Shown: positions 53,176 to 62,615 of the stretch, piece by piece
How the letters are laid out: each line of letters starts with the position of its first letter
Numbering within the stretch: the stretch's first letter is position 1
NCBI RefSeq assembly: GCF_009600605.1
Contig: NZ_VWNA01000001.1
Location: forward strand, 806,001 to 870,000
Source: Segnochrobactrum spirostomi
Lineage (GTDB): Bacteria > Pseudomonadota > Alphaproteobacteria > Rhizobiales > Segnochrobactraceae
Reading direction: 5' to 3'
Length of the DNA: 64,000 nt
Made by a program: the position numbers and the translations under genes
Notes under the pieces: model-generated
The model's input: only the letters and a program-made list of their open reading frames with translations
Database searches by the model: none
Told to the model about the DNA's origin: nothing

Positions 53176-54224
53176 GACACGCTCCGGAGCGTCACGCAGC
53201 TCGCCGTGAAGCCGGGGCCGAGCGCCAGGAGCGCGGCGCGGTTCGGCAGGCCGGCCGCGAGCGCCCGCTCGAGCACGAAGAGGACGGTCGGCGACGACAT
53301 GTTGCCGTAATCGGCCAGCACGGCCCGCTCGTCGGCGAAGGCCCCAGGCACGACCGGTAGCACCGCTTCCAACGCCTCCAGGACCTTCGTCCCGCCGGGA
53401 TGGCAGACGAAGCGGTCGATATCGGCCGGCGTCAGGCCCGCCCTGCCGAGGATCGCATCGAGGGCCGGGGCGAGTTCGGCCCGCACGAAGGGCGGCAGCG
53501 ACTGGGCGAGCACGACGCCGAGCCCGGTGTCGTCGATCTTCCAGCCCATGATGTCCAGGCTGTCGGGGAAGAGGTGCTCGCCCGCGCTTTCGATCGCCGC
53601 GACGCCGCCCTCCCCCGCACGCACGACACAGGCGGCGGCGCCGTCGCCGAACAGGGCGGTCGCGACGAGATTGACCCCGGTCGGCTCGTCGAGGCGGAAG
53701 GCGAGCGTGCAGAGTTCGATGACGACGAGGAGCACGTTGGCGCCCGGTCGGGCGGCGGCGAGCCGCGCGGCGATGCCGAGACCGGAGACGCCGCCGGCAC
53801 AGCCGAGGCCGAACACCGGCACCCGCTCGATGTCGCTGCGGAACCCGATCTCCCGGGCGACTTGAGCCTCGAGGCTCGGCGTGGTGAAGCCGGTCGAAGA
53901 CAGCGTGACGACGCAATCGATGTCCACAGGCGCGAGCCCGGACCGAGCGATGGCGGCGCGGGCGCTGTCGAGAAAGAGCGCGCGGGCCCCCTCGGCGAAG
54001 GCGGCCATGCGGTCGGCCCAGCCGTGGGGCTCGTGAAACCAGGCGAGCGGCCGCACCGAGCGCCGCTCCCGTATGCCGGCATTGAGGAAGACCGGGGCGA
54101 GGCGATCGAAGGCGGGAAACCGGGCGGAGAACATCTGTGCCGCCGCCGCGGCCGCCTCCTCCTGGCGGATGACGTGGCGCGGCGTCGCGACCGCCAAACC
54201 GAGAAGCCTTGCAAGCTCTGCCAC
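53172..54224 (-). CDS. type III polyketide synthase (chalcone/stilbene synthase family)
   Basis: 350-residue thiolase-fold synthase with the catalytic triad Cys142 (FGLGCAGG), His275 (VCHPGG) and Asn308 (YGNMSS). Bacterial members extend fatty acyl starters with malonyl-CoA into alkylpyrones or alkylresorcinols. The start was set at a GTG (54222-54224) with AGGA nine bases upstream, which gives the family length; an ATG at 54377 would add about 51 Ser/Pro/Gly-rich residues without similarity. It overlaps the ICMT-like gene by four bases, forming a two-gene lipid-pyrone unit. Confidence 0.88.
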   Translation of the reverse strand: MAELARLLGLAVATPRHVIRQEEAAAAAAQMFSARFPAFDRLAPVFLNAGIRERRSVRPLAWFHEPHGWADRMAAFAEGARALFLDSARAAIARSGLAPVDIDCVVTLSSTGFTTPSLEAQVAREIGFRSDIERVPVFGLGCAGGVSGLGIAARLAAARPGANVLLVVIELCTLAFRLDEPTGVNLVATALFGDGAAACVVRAGEGGVAAIESAGEHLFPDSLDIMGWKIDDTGLGVVLAQSLPPFVRAELAPALDAILGRAGLTPADIDRFVCHPGGTKVLEALEAVLPVVPGAFADERAVLADYGNMSSPTVLFVLERALAAGLPNRAALLALGPGFTASCVTLRSVS

Positions 54225-54480
54225 GATCGCCGATCCTTTCTTGCCAAGAGCGCCGTCCGGAGACGCCTTTGAGAGGGCCCGTCTCGGACCCGCTGGGGAG
54301 ATGGACGCCGGCCCGGCCGTCTTTGTTCCGACGGTCTCGTCCGAGCTCACGGCCCGACCCGCGCCGACGCCTCCCATGGGCTGCTGCGCCGGCGGACATT
54401 TCTGATTTTACGCCAGCCTAACTTCGCCGGATTGATTGACGGTTGACGCGGTCCCATCTTGGGATCAAGGTGAAGACGAC

Positions 54481-54801
54481 ATGCGGGTCATAGCTCGGCG
54501 TACGTTGCGGGAGTTCGTCGAAAGCTTGGCGGGTCATAAGGACCAACCGGCGGTCAAGGCCGCGCTCGACGCCTGGTTCGATGAAGTCAGCAAGGCGAAT
54601 TGGGCAAATTCGGCCGAGGTTAGACGCCTCTACGCGTCGGCGAGCATCGTGAGCGCCGAGCGGATCGTCTTCAACATCAAGGGCAACAGCTATCGCCTCG
54701 TGGTGTCGGTCGACTTTGAGAAGAGCATCGTCTGGATCAAATGGATCGGCACGCACGGAGCCTATGACGCAATCGACGTCTCAAGGGTGCAGCATGATTG
54801 A
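54481..54801 (+). CDS. higB: HigB-type mRNA interferase toxin
   Basis: 106-residue toxin of the HigB (RelE-like) family: RVIARRTLREFVE at the start, WFDEVSKANWANSAEVRRLY, IVFNIKGNSYRLVVSVDF, and WIKWIGTHGAYDAIDV at the end, a region that carries the conserved His-Tyr of this family. Such proteins cleave ribosome-bound mRNA and are neutralised by the adjacent antitoxin. The ATG at 54481 was used because the 15 upstream residues have no similarity. The gene overlaps the antitoxin gene by 8 bases; toxin first is the usual hig order. Confidence 0.9.
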   Translation: MRVIARRTLREFVESLAGHKDQPAVKAALDAWFDEVSKANWANSAEVRRLYASASIVSAERIVFNIKGNSYRLVVSVDFEKSIVWIKWIGTHGAYDAIDVSRVQHD

Positions 54802-55159
54802 GTTGAAGCCGATCCGAACGGAAGCCGATTACGAGGCGGCGCTTGGCGAGGTGGAGCGCCTGTGGGGCGCGCCGAACGGAACGCCGGAAGGTGATCGCCT
54901 CGATATCCTTGCGACCCTCATCGACGCGTACGAGGCGAAACACCATCCGATGGACCCGCCCGATCCCGTCGAGGCGATCCGGTTCCGCATGGAGCAGCAG
55001 GGTCTCACCCGGAAGGACCTGGAGCCGATCTTCGGCACCCGCAATCGCACCTCCGAGATCCTCAATCGCCGCCGGTCCCTTTCGCTGGAGATGATCCGCC
55101 AGTTGCACGACCGGCTCGGCATCTCGGCCGACGTTCTGATCCGGCCGAGCAGGCTCTGA
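54794..55159 (+). CDS. higA: HigA-type antitoxin (XRE helix-turn-helix)
   Basis: 121-residue antitoxin. The N-terminal half (IRTEADYEAALGEVERLWGA) is the HigA-type toxin-binding region and the C-terminal half (about 60-121) is an XRE DNA-binding domain (FRMEQQGLTRKDLEPIFGTRNRTSEILNRRRSLS). It binds HigB and represses the shared promoter. The ATG lies within the last codons of higB. The pair lies between a polyketide unit and a peptidase gene, with no mobile-element traces. Confidence 0.9.
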   Translation: MIELKPIRTEADYEAALGEVERLWGAPNGTPEGDRLDILATLIDAYEAKHHPMDPPDPVEAIRFRMEQQGLTRKDLEPIFGTRNRTSEILNRRRSLSLEMIRQLHDRLGISADVLIRPSRL

Positions 55160-55269
55160 AGCCCTCGACGCCGCCGTAGCCGCCGGCGCTTCGCCCCTCT
55201 TCCGCCCTGTTGCTCGGGGGTATGGGGGTGTATCGAATTAGGTAGTCGTCTCTTCTGAGTGAGCCCGCC

Positions 55270-56526
55270 ATGACCACCCATCCGCGCAATGTCGCCGCCG
55301 CGATCGATCCCGTAAAGCTCGACCGGCTGGCCGAGGTCGCCGTGAAGGTCGGCCTCAACCTCCAGCCGGGCCAGGACCTCTATCTGACGGCGCCGATGGC
55401 CGCGCTGCCGCTGGTGCGCCGCATCGCCGCGCATGCCTATAAGGCCGGCGCGGGCCTCGTGACGCCGCTGTTCTCCGACGAGGAGATCACCCTCGCCCGC
55501 TACCGATACGCTCCCGACGCGAGCTTCGACCGCGCCGCCGGCTGGCTCTACGAGGGCGTCGCCAAGGCGTTCTCGGAGAACACCGCCCGCCTCGCCATCG
55601 TCGGCGACAATCCGATGCTGCTCGCCGGCGAGGACCCGGCGAAGGTGTCGCGGGCGAGCAAGGCCAACTCGATCGCCTATCAGCCCGCGCTCGAGAAGAT
55701 CGCCGGCTTCGACATCAACTGGAACATCGTCGCCTTCCCCGGCACCGCCTGGGCGGCGCAGGTCTTCCCGGGCGAGGACGAGGCGGTCGCGGTCGCGCGC
55801 CTCGCCGACGCGATCTTCGCCGCCTCCCGCGTCGACGGAACCGACCCGATCGGAGCTTGGGGCGAGCACAACGCGGCGCTCGCCCGCCGCACCGCCTGGC
55901 TCAACGGGCAGGCCTTCCAGGCGCTGCACTTCACGGGCCCCGGCACCGACCTGATCGTCGGCCTCGCCGACGGCCACGAATGGCAGGGCGGCGCCTCCAC
56001 GGCCAAGAACGGCATCACCTGCAACGCCAACATTCCGACGGAAGAGGTCTTCACCACGCCGCATGCCCGGCGGGTGGAAGGCCACGTCCGCAGCACCAAG
56101 CCGCTGTCCTACCAGGGCACGCTGATCGACGACATCGCGGTGCGTTTCGAGGAAGGCCGCATCGTCGAGGCGAAGGCGAGCCGGGGCGAGGCCGTGCTCA
56201 ACAAGGTCCTCGACACCGACGAGGGCGCGCGCCGCCTCGGCGAGGTCGCCCTGGTGCCGCACTCCTCGCCGATCTCGAAGGGCGGGCTTCTGTTCTTCAA
56301 CACCCTGTTCGACGAGAACGCCGCCTGCCACATCGCACTCGGCCAGTGCTATTCGAAGTGCTTCGTCGACGGCGCCTCGCTCAGCCCCGACGAGATCGCC
56401 GCACGCGGCGGCAACAAGAGCTTCATCCACATCGATTGGATGATCGGCTCGGGCGAGATCGACATCGACGGCGTGAAGCCGGACGGCAGCCGCGTGCCGG
56501 TCTTCCGCAAGGGCGAATGGGCCTGA
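55270..56526 (+). CDS. M29 family aminopeptidase
   Basis: 418-residue metallo-aminopeptidase of the thermophilic (M29, AmpS/AmpII/PepS) family. Seen: VGLNLQPGQDLYL near the start, TDLIVGL (about residue 236), the ligand region NIPTEEVFTTPHARRVEG (about 259-276, with Glu/Glu and His), VALVPHSSPIS and the closing NKSFIHIDWMIGS (about 382-394, with His and Asp). Two metal ions are bound per subunit. Cytosolic, releases N-terminal residues from peptides. Length is standard. Probably monocistronic; upstream 110 bases separate it from the higBA pair. Confidence 0.92.
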   Translation: MTTHPRNVAAAIDPVKLDRLAEVAVKVGLNLQPGQDLYLTAPMAALPLVRRIAAHAYKAGAGLVTPLFSDEEITLARYRYAPDASFDRAAGWLYEGVAKAFSENTARLAIVGDNPMLLAGEDPAKVSRASKANSIAYQPALEKIAGFDINWNIVAFPGTAWAAQVFPGEDEAVAVARLADAIFAASRVDGTDPIGAWGEHNAALARRTAWLNGQAFQALHFTGPGTDLIVGLADGHEWQGGASTAKNGITCNANIPTEEVFTTPHARRVEGHVRSTKPLSYQGTLIDDIAVRFEEGRIVEAKASRGEAVLNKVLDTDEGARRLGEVALVPHSSPISKGGLLFFNTLFDENAACHIALGQCYSKCFVDGASLSPDEIAARGGNKSFIHIDWMIGSGEIDIDGVKPDGSRVPVFRKGEWA

Positions 56527-56630
56527 GCGGCCGGCGGCCCGACGCGCGGGCGAGCGCCCGGCGCAGCGCAGCGTGAACAATCACCGCCCTCTCGGATTGT
56601 CGCAGAGACGACAACCCGAGAGGAGCGACC

Positions 56631-57491
56631 ATGACTTCGCATTTCCCGAAGCCCCCGTTCGACACCCCCGTGCAGCAAGTGCCGGGCGAGACCCGCGCCA
56701 TGAACCCGCGCCCGGACCATGGCGAGGAGAGCTATCACGGCTCCGATCGCTTGAAGGGCAAGAAGGTGTTGCTGACCGGAGGCGATTCCGGCATCGGGCG
56801 GGCGGTCGCCATCGCCTTCGCCCGCGAAGGGGCCGATCTGGCGGTCTCCTATCTCGACGAGCACGAAGACGCCCAGGAGACCCAGCGCCTCGTCACCGCG
56901 GCCGGACGCGATTGCATTCTGCTCCCCGGCGACGTCTCGAAGGCGGACCATTGCCGCGAGCTCGTGCGGCAGACCGCCGAGCGGTTCGGGCGGATCGACG
57001 TCATCGTCAACAACGCCGCCCACCAGATGAGCATCCCCTCGATCGAGGACATTCCCGACGAGGAATGGGAGAAGACCTTCGCCGTCAACATCTCGGCGAT
57101 GTTCTACATCGTGAAGGCCGCGGTGCCGCACATGAAGCATGGCGGCAGCATCATCAACACCGCCTCCATCAACGCCGACAAGCCGCGGCCGGACCTGTTG
57201 CCTTATGCGACGACGAAGGGGGCGATCCAGAACTTCAGCGCCGGCCTCGCCCAGCTTCTGGCCAAGAAGGGCATCCGCGTCAACGCGGTGGCGCCGGGCC
57301 CGATCTGGACGCCGCTGATCCCCTCCACGATGCCGCCGGAGATGGTGGCGCACTTCGGCGAGAGCACGCCGATGGGCCGCCCCGGCCAGCCGGTCGAACT
57401 CGCCCCCGTCTACGTGATGCTCGCCTCCGACGAAGCGAGCTACGTCTCCGGCGCGACGGTCGCGGTGACGGGCGGAACGCCGTTCATCTGA
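56631..57491 (+). CDS. SDR family oxidoreductase (YhdF/YghA/GSP39-like)
   Basis: 286-residue extended-N-terminus SDR. A 45-residue leader (FPKPPFDTPVQQVPGE...MNPRPDHGEESY) precedes the Rossmann core with TGGDSGIGRAVA, NNAAHQMS and the catalytic ITASIN-like region NTASINADKPRPDLLPYATTKGA. This subgroup includes Bacillus general stress protein 39 and E. coli YghA. The substrate is usually an aldehyde or ketone and not known. GAGAGGAGCG precedes the ATG. Convergent with the acidic small-protein gene. Confidence 0.9.
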   Translation: MTSHFPKPPFDTPVQQVPGETRAMNPRPDHGEESYHGSDRLKGKKVLLTGGDSGIGRAVAIAFAREGADLAVSYLDEHEDAQETQRLVTAAGRDCILLPGDVSKADHCRELVRQTAERFGRIDVIVNNAAHQMSIPSIEDIPDEEWEKTFAVNISAMFYIVKAAVPHMKHGGSIINTASINADKPRPDLLPYATTKGAIQNFSAGLAQLLAKKGIRVNAVAPGPIWTPLIPSTMPPEMVAHFGESTPMGRPGQPVELAPVYVMLASDEASYVSGATVAVTGGTPFI

Positions 57492-57536
57492 GCAAGGCGG
57501 CCGGTAAGACGACCGTTGCCTATCCGATCGAACGAT

Positions 57537-57565
57537 GGACCGCGCTCAAGTGTCGGGCGCGGTCC
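57537..57565. terminator. bidirectional stem-loop between convergent genes
   Basis: Perfect 9-base stem GGACCGCGC / GCGCGGTCC around an 11-base loop, in the 90-base gap between the ends of the SDR and acidic-protein genes. No T-run; likely end point for both. Confidence 0.5.
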
Positions 57566-57581
57566 GGGTGAAGGAGGCCCG

Positions 57582-57956
57582 TCAATCCTCCCCCACCTCG
57601 CGACGATCGAAGGCGCGGTCCTCGGCTTGGCGGCGGACCTCCTCCTCCACGGAATCGAGCCCGTCCTCCGTCTCGCCGGGGCTCCCGCCGAGGGCGCGTT
57701 CGGCGACCGCCCAGTCCTCGACCGTCGCGTCGCTCTCGGGGGCGTCCGGATCCTCGATGTCCTCCGCGACCAGGTCGGCGTCCTCCCCGGCGGGTGCGGG
57801 CGGGAAATCGCCGGTCTCGTGGCCGAAGAGCCCGCCCGAGACGGACTGCTCGGGGCTGCGGGCCTCGACCTCGGCGACGAGATCCGCCTCGTCCTGCTCG
57901 CTCTCGCCGATCCGCTTGCGACCGCCTGGTGTCTGGCCGGATGTCTGGCTGTTCAT
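57582..57956 (-). CDS. small acidic hypothetical protein
   Basis: 124-residue protein rich in Glu, Asp, Gly and Pro (about a third acidic), with short stretches such as DADLVAEDIEDPDAPESDA and a final arginine-rich FDRREVGED. It has no hydrophobic segment, so it is soluble and probably disordered. A GGGAGAGG ribosome site and the ATG at 57954-57956 support expression. No family recognised. It sits downstream of another small gene of the same strand (58064) and of the kdp genes. Confidence 0.6.
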   Translation of the reverse strand: MNSQTSGQTPGGRKRIGESEQDEADLVAEVEARSPEQSVSGGLFGHETGDFPPAPAGEDADLVAEDIEDPDAPESDATVEDWAVAERALGGSPGETEDGLDSVEEEVRRQAEDRAFDRREVGED

Positions 57957-58063
57957 GGCTCGCCTCTCCCTTTCCACTGCGGGAGGAGGAACGCGGCGGC
58001 GGGCGGCGCTGTTCCGTGCGGCGAGCGTCCCGTACAGGCCGTCCGCGTTTCGGACGGCTGCCG

Positions 58064-58312
58064 TCAGGCCCGTGCGACGCGGCGGCGCAGGCTGTCCCAG
58101 ACGAGGGTGTCCGACGTGCCGTCGGCCCAAGCGAGCGCGATGCGCTTGCCCGTCACCTTGACCGATTTCGGCAACGGGCGATCGTTGTCGGCGCACCACC
58201 GGCCGGCGAGCCAGGCGAGGCCCTCCGGCGACGGCAGCGCCAGCGGACAGGCGCCCTCGGCCTCGTAGCCGGCGCGGGCATTGTTGACGAGCAGCACCGA
58301 TTGAGCCGGCAT
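58064..58312 (-). CDS. small hypothetical protein
   Basis: 82-residue soluble protein with VLLVNNARAGYEAEGACP at the N-terminus and a beta-like C-terminus (VKVTGKRIALAWADGTSDTLVWD). AAAGAGG lies about seven bases before the ATG. It does not match a family I know. Codon use looks like that of its neighbours. It lies between the acidic protein and kdpE, in the same orientation, with gaps of about 100 bases on each side. Confidence 0.55.
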   Translation of the reverse strand: MPAQSVLLVNNARAGYEAEGACPLALPSPEGLAWLAGRWCADNDRPLPKSVKVTGKRIALAWADGTSDTLVWDSLRRRVARA

Positions 58313-58414
58313 GGACGCGCCTCTTTCCTCATCTCGCGGTCGCTCCGGCCTCCGGGCGACCTCGTGTCGCCTAGCCGATCGCACCGGTGGCGACAAGCGG
58401 CAAGGCCGGAGCGC

Positions 58415-59110
58415 TCAATCCGCCGCCTTCAGCCGATAGCCCACGCCCGTCTCGGTCAGGATGTAGGTCGGCTGTTCCGGGTCCGGCTCCAGCTTCTGGC
58501 GCAGATAGCGGATATAGACGCGGAGATATTGCACATCCGCCCCGTCGCCCCAGACCTCCCGCAGAAGATAATGATGGGTCAGGACCTTTCCCGCGTTGCG
58601 CACCAAGAGGCGCAGGATGTCGTATTCCTTGGGCGAGAGCTTGATCTCCGTCTCGCCGATCCGGACGATGCGGTGCACGAGATCGACGGTGAGCGCGCCT
58701 GTGCGGAACACCGGCCGCTCCCCTTGGGCCTGAAGCCGGTGGCGGATCGCGACCTTGAGGCGGGCGATGAGTTCGGCCATGCCGAACGGCTTCGTCAGAT
58801 AATCGTCGGCCCCACATTCGAGGGCCTCGACGATGCCCGCCTCGTCGGTGCGGCTCGACAGGATGACGACCGGCCACGCGGCGCCGGCGGCACGCCATCG
58901 CGCGAGCAGCACGTGACCCGAGACGTCCGGCAGGCCGAGATCGAGGATCACCACGTCCGGCGTCTCGCCGCCGGCGAGCCAGGCTTCCGCGCTCTTGGCG
59001 TCGGCCGCCTCGGCCACGGCGAAGCCCTGGGTGCCGAGCCCGGTGCGCAGGAGGCGACGGATCTGCGGCTCGTCGTCGACCACGAGCACGGTCGGAGCGG
59101 ATTGCGTCAT
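58415..59110 (-). CDS. kdpE: two-component response regulator KdpE
   Basis: 231-residue OmpR/PhoB-type regulator. Receiver domain (about 6-118) with Asp12/Asp13, the phosphoacceptor Asp57 in VVILDLGLP and the LTKPF lysine; C-terminal winged helix (about 130-228) with PKEYDILRLLVRNAGKVLTH and the RVYIRYLRQKLE recognition region. Together with KdpD it activates the kdp operon when potassium is scarce. It overlaps the kdpD stop codon by four bases (ATGA), so a frameshift in kdpD could also reduce its translation. Confidence 0.95.
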   Translation of the reverse strand: MTQSAPTVLVVDDEPQIRRLLRTGLGTQGFAVAEAADAKSAEAWLAGGETPDVVILDLGLPDVSGHVLLARWRAAGAAWPVVILSSRTDEAGIVEALECGADDYLTKPFGMAELIARLKVAIRHRLQAQGERPVFRTGALTVDLVHRIVRIGETEIKLSPKEYDILRLLVRNAGKVLTHHYLLREVWGDGADVQYLRVYIRYLRQKLEPDPEQPTYILTETGVGYRLKAAD

Positions 59111-61841
59111 GGGAGGGCGTCCGTCGCCGGAGCGGCGCCGATGTCCTCGCGGTAGGACAGCGGCAGGGTGATGGTGAAGACGGCGCCGGAGCCGTCGGTG
59201 CGGTTGGCGGCTGTGATGGTTCCCCCATCGCCTCTACGAAGCCGCGGCAGATCGCGAGCCCGAGGCCGGTGCCAGCGCGCACGTGGTCCTCCTTCTGAAC
59301 CCGGTAGAACTTGTCGAAGATGCGCTCGAAGTCGCCGGGCGGAATGCCCTCGCCCTCGTCCTCGATCTGGACATAGACGGAGCGGCTGTCGGCCCAACTG
59401 CGCACCGAGACGAGCGTGCCGGCGGGCGCATATTTGGCGGCGTTGTCGAGGAGATTGAAGAGGACCTGCTCGAACAGCACGGGATCGAGCACCGGCATCG
59501 GCAGCCCCGGCGCCACCTCGACCTGGGTGCGGTGGGCGCCGAGGATCTTGGCCGCGCGCCGCAGCGCGCTGCCGATCAACTCGCCGATATCGCACGGCGT
59601 CGTCTTCGGCACGATCGCGCCTGATTCGAGCTTCGTCATGTCGAGCAGATTGGCGATGAAGCGGTTGAGCCGCTCGCCCTCGTCGAGGATGGTGCCGAGC
59701 AGGTCGGCCTTCGCCGCATCGTCGAGGGAGGGACCGAAGCTCTTCAGCGTCTCCGCCGCGCCCATCACGAGCGAGAGCGGCGTCTTGAGATCGTGGGAGA
59801 TCGAGGTGAGCAGCGCCGTGCGCAGGCGGTCGCGCTCGGCCGCATATTTCGCCCGGTCGAGATCCTCGACCAGATGGACCCGCTCGATCGCCAGTGCGGC
59901 CTGATCGATGAGCGCGTCGAGGAGGCGCCGCTCGTCCGGCATCAGCAGAGCGCCGGCCTTGTCGCTGTCGATGCCGGCGACCCCGACCGCGCCGCGGTTG
60001 GTGCGCATCGGCAGAAAGAGCCAGTGGCCGCCGGGCAGCGTATCGGCGCCGCGGCCGGCTTCGCGGTTGCGCTCGAAGGCCCATTGCGCCGCGGCGAGCT
60101 CCGGCGGGTTGAGCCGGTCCTCTGGCGGATAGCCGGCGCGCACCGAGATCCCCCGCTCCTCGTCGGGCAGCAGGAGGACCACGCGAACCCTGAGCATCGA
60201 GGCGATCTGATAGGCAGTCACCCATAACACGTCGTCGAGGGTGCCGACGCCGGCGAGCTTGCGGCTGAAGAGGTAGAGCGCATCCGTGGTGCGGGCCCGT
60301 GCCCGCGCGGTCGCCGCCTGGGCCTGGGCGCGCACCGAGAGGTGGGAGACGAGGATCGCGACGACGGCGAAGCAGATCAGGGCGACGATGTTCTTCGGGT
60401 CGGCGATCGTCAGGGTGTAGAGCGGCGGGAGGAAGAAGAAGTTGTAGGCGAGCGAGGCGGCGGCGACCGCCGTGATCGACGGACCGATGCCGAGCCGGCC
60501 CGCGACGCCGACCGCCGAGATGAGCAGCACGAGATCGACGTTCTCGACGCCGATATAGGGGAAGCCGAGCTTGGCGAGGCCGAGGCCGACGGCGACGCTG
60601 GCGAGCGACGCCACATAGGAACGCCACCCAGCATGGCGGCGGACGGATTGCACCGGTTCGCGCGGCGCCTTGCCCGCGCCCTCCTGGAGCCGCTCCCCGG
60701 CGATGACGTGGACACTGATCGTACCGGAACGGCGGACGAGGTCGTGCACCACCGAGCCGTTGACGATCTCGAACCAACGCGAGCGGTCGGATTTGCCGAT
60801 GACGATGTGATTGACGTTGTGGGCGCGGGCATAATCGAGCACGTCGTCGGCGATGCGCCGGCCGGCACTCGGCTGAACGCTCGCCTCGCCGCCGAGGCTG
60901 GTGGCGAGACGCAGCGCGGCGGCGATGCGGTCGCGGGCCTCCTCGCCGAGCTGCTGGGTGCGCGGCGTCTCGATGTAGATGGCGGTCCACGGCCCCCGCA
61001 GACGGTCGGCGACGCGCTTCGCGTACCGCACCAGCGCGGTCGACCGCGGGTCCTCGCTGACGCAGACGAGCACGCGCTCGCCCGCCGCCCACGGGCCGCT
61101 GATCGCATGGGCCTGCATGTGGGTCAGCAATTGGTCGTCGACCCGCTGCGCCGTGCGGCGCAAGGCGAGTTCCCGCAGCGCCGTCAGGTTGCCGGGCGAG
61201 AAGAAGTGGTCGAGCGCCCGCGCCGCCGTCTTCGGCAGGTAGATCTTGCCGTCCTGAAGCCGCTTGATCAGGTCGGTCGGCGTCAGGTCGATGAGTTCGA
61301 TTTCGTCGGCGCTGTCGATGATCGAATCCGGCACCGTCTCGCGCACCCGGATGCGGGTGATCTGGGCGACGACGTCGTTGAGGCTCTCGACGTGCTGGAT
61401 GTTGAGGGTGGTGAAAACGTCGATGCCCGCCGCGAGCAGTTCCTCGACGTCCATGTAGCGCTTCGGATGCCGGCTGCCGGGCGCGTTCGTGTGGGCGAGC
61501 TCATCGACGAGGGCGAGGCCCGGCCGGCGGTCGAGCAGCGCGTCGAGGTCCATCTCCTCGAGCGTCTGTCCGTTGTGCACGACGTGCCGGCGCGGGAGGA
61601 TCTCGAAGCCTTCGAGCAGAACCTCGGTTTCCGCCCGGCCGTGGGTCTCGACCACGGCGACGACCACGTCGGCACCCTCGCGCAGCCGGGCCCGGCCGGT
61701 CTGCAACATCTCGTAGGTCTTGCCGACGCCGGGCGCCGCGCCGAGAAAGATCTTGAGCCGCCCGCGGCTCTCCTTCTGCGCCACCACGAGCAGGGCTTCG
61801 GGCGATGGCCGGTGATCCGACGCCCTGGTCTCGTCGCTCAT
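59107..61841 (-). pseudogene. kdpD: sensor histidine kinase KdpD, interrupted by a one-base frameshift
   Basis: Potassium sensor kinase of about 911 residues if read through. The order is KdpD sensor domain (LKIFLGAAPGVGKTYEML, about 30-240), a universal-stress-like domain (about 250-370), four membrane segments (about 405-505), GAF (about 530-650), HisKA (SISHDLKTPL) and the ATPase with GTGLGLAIC. Just after ICRGFVEAMG the reading frame is lost: the C-run at 59222-59226 (G-run on the coding strand) has five bases where six would join it to GTITAANRTDGSG...FTITLPLS, which ends at 59107. Sequencing error and real mutation are both possible. A GTG at 61844 is an alternative start. Confidence 0.88.
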
Positions 61842-61977
61842 CACGTTCGTCTCCGGCGGCCGGCACGATCCGGCCGCGCATCGTCACCGCGCCAACCTAC
61901 AGCGCGTCGGGCCGAGCAAGAACCGGATAAAGCCGCCGCCTGAAAGCAGCCGCATCCGGCCCCGCTCCTTCGGCCCC

Positions 61978-62586
61978 TCATTGCGTCTTGAGCTGATCGA
62001 GCGCGCGGTTGAGGGCGAGCACGTTGACGTGGGGCTCGCCGATGATCCCGAGCATTCGTCCCTCGACGTGGTCCTCGACGAGCGCGCGGACCTGATCCTC
62101 GGGGAGATTGCGGGCCTTGGCGACGCGCGGCACCTGGAACAGGGCGGCGGCCGGGGTGATATCCGGATCGAGGCCGCTGCCCGAGGTCGTCACCAGATCG
62201 ACCGGCACCGGCATCGACGAATTCTCTGCCTTGCGCGCGGCGACGTCCGCGGCGAGGCGATCGGCCAGCGCCTTGCTCGTCGGGCCGAGATTGGAGCCGG
62301 ACGAGTTCGCCGCATTGTAGGGCGCGGCGACCGTCTTCGACGGATCGTTCGGGTCGGTCCCGGAGGTCGCCGACGGACGGCCCTGGAAGTAGCGCGGCGA
62401 GGTGAAGGACTGGCCGATCACCTCGGAGCCGATGACCTTGCCGTTGCCGTCGGTGATCAGGCTGCCGTTCGCCTGATGGGGGAACACCGCGCCGGAGATG
62501 ACCGTCATCCCGAGGGGATAGACGAGGCCGGTGAGGATGGTGAGCGCGACGATCATGACGATCGCCGGACGAAGCTGCTGGAACAT
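61978..62586 (-). CDS. kdpC: potassium-transporting ATPase subunit KdpC
   Basis: 202-residue KdpC, with one N-terminal membrane segment ([23 protein letters not shown]), then the conserved periplasmic part: [32 protein letters not shown], and the C-terminal [17 protein letters not shown] and [11 protein letters not shown]. It stabilises the KdpFABC complex and raises ATP affinity. It lies 29 bases downstream of kdpB and 136 bases upstream of kdpD, in the usual kdpBCDE order. Confidence 0.96.
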   Translation of the reverse strand: MFQQLRPAIVMIVALTILTGLVYPLGMTVISGAVFPHQANGSLITDGNGKVIGSEVIGQSFTSPRYFQGRPSATSGTDPNDPSKTVAAPYNAANSSGSNLGPTSKALADRLAADVAARKAENSSMPVPVDLVTTSGSGLDPDITPAAALFQVPRVAKARNLPEDQVRALVEDHVEGRMLGIIGEPHVNVLALNRALDQLKTQ

Positions 62587-62615
62587 GATGGGTCCCTCCT
62601 TCAGACGAGACCGGA

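Noticed and set aside
53172-54377. Longer version of the type III PKS starting at ATG 54377
   Set aside because: The extra about 51 residues are Ser/Pro/Gly-rich and dissimilar to the family; an internal GTG with AGGA spacing gives the normal length. It is kept as an alternative only.
54378-55269. Possible mobile island around the toxin-antitoxin pair
   Set aside because: No integrase, transposase, direct repeats or tRNA boundary were seen, and base composition resembles the neighbours apart from slightly lower GC in higB.
58371-59106. Extension of the kdpD frame past the frameshift, giving a protein of about 1150 residues
   Set aside because: The extra part is low-complexity shadow of kdpE; the normal KdpD C-terminus is found in the neighbouring frame, so a frameshift explains the data better than a fusion.
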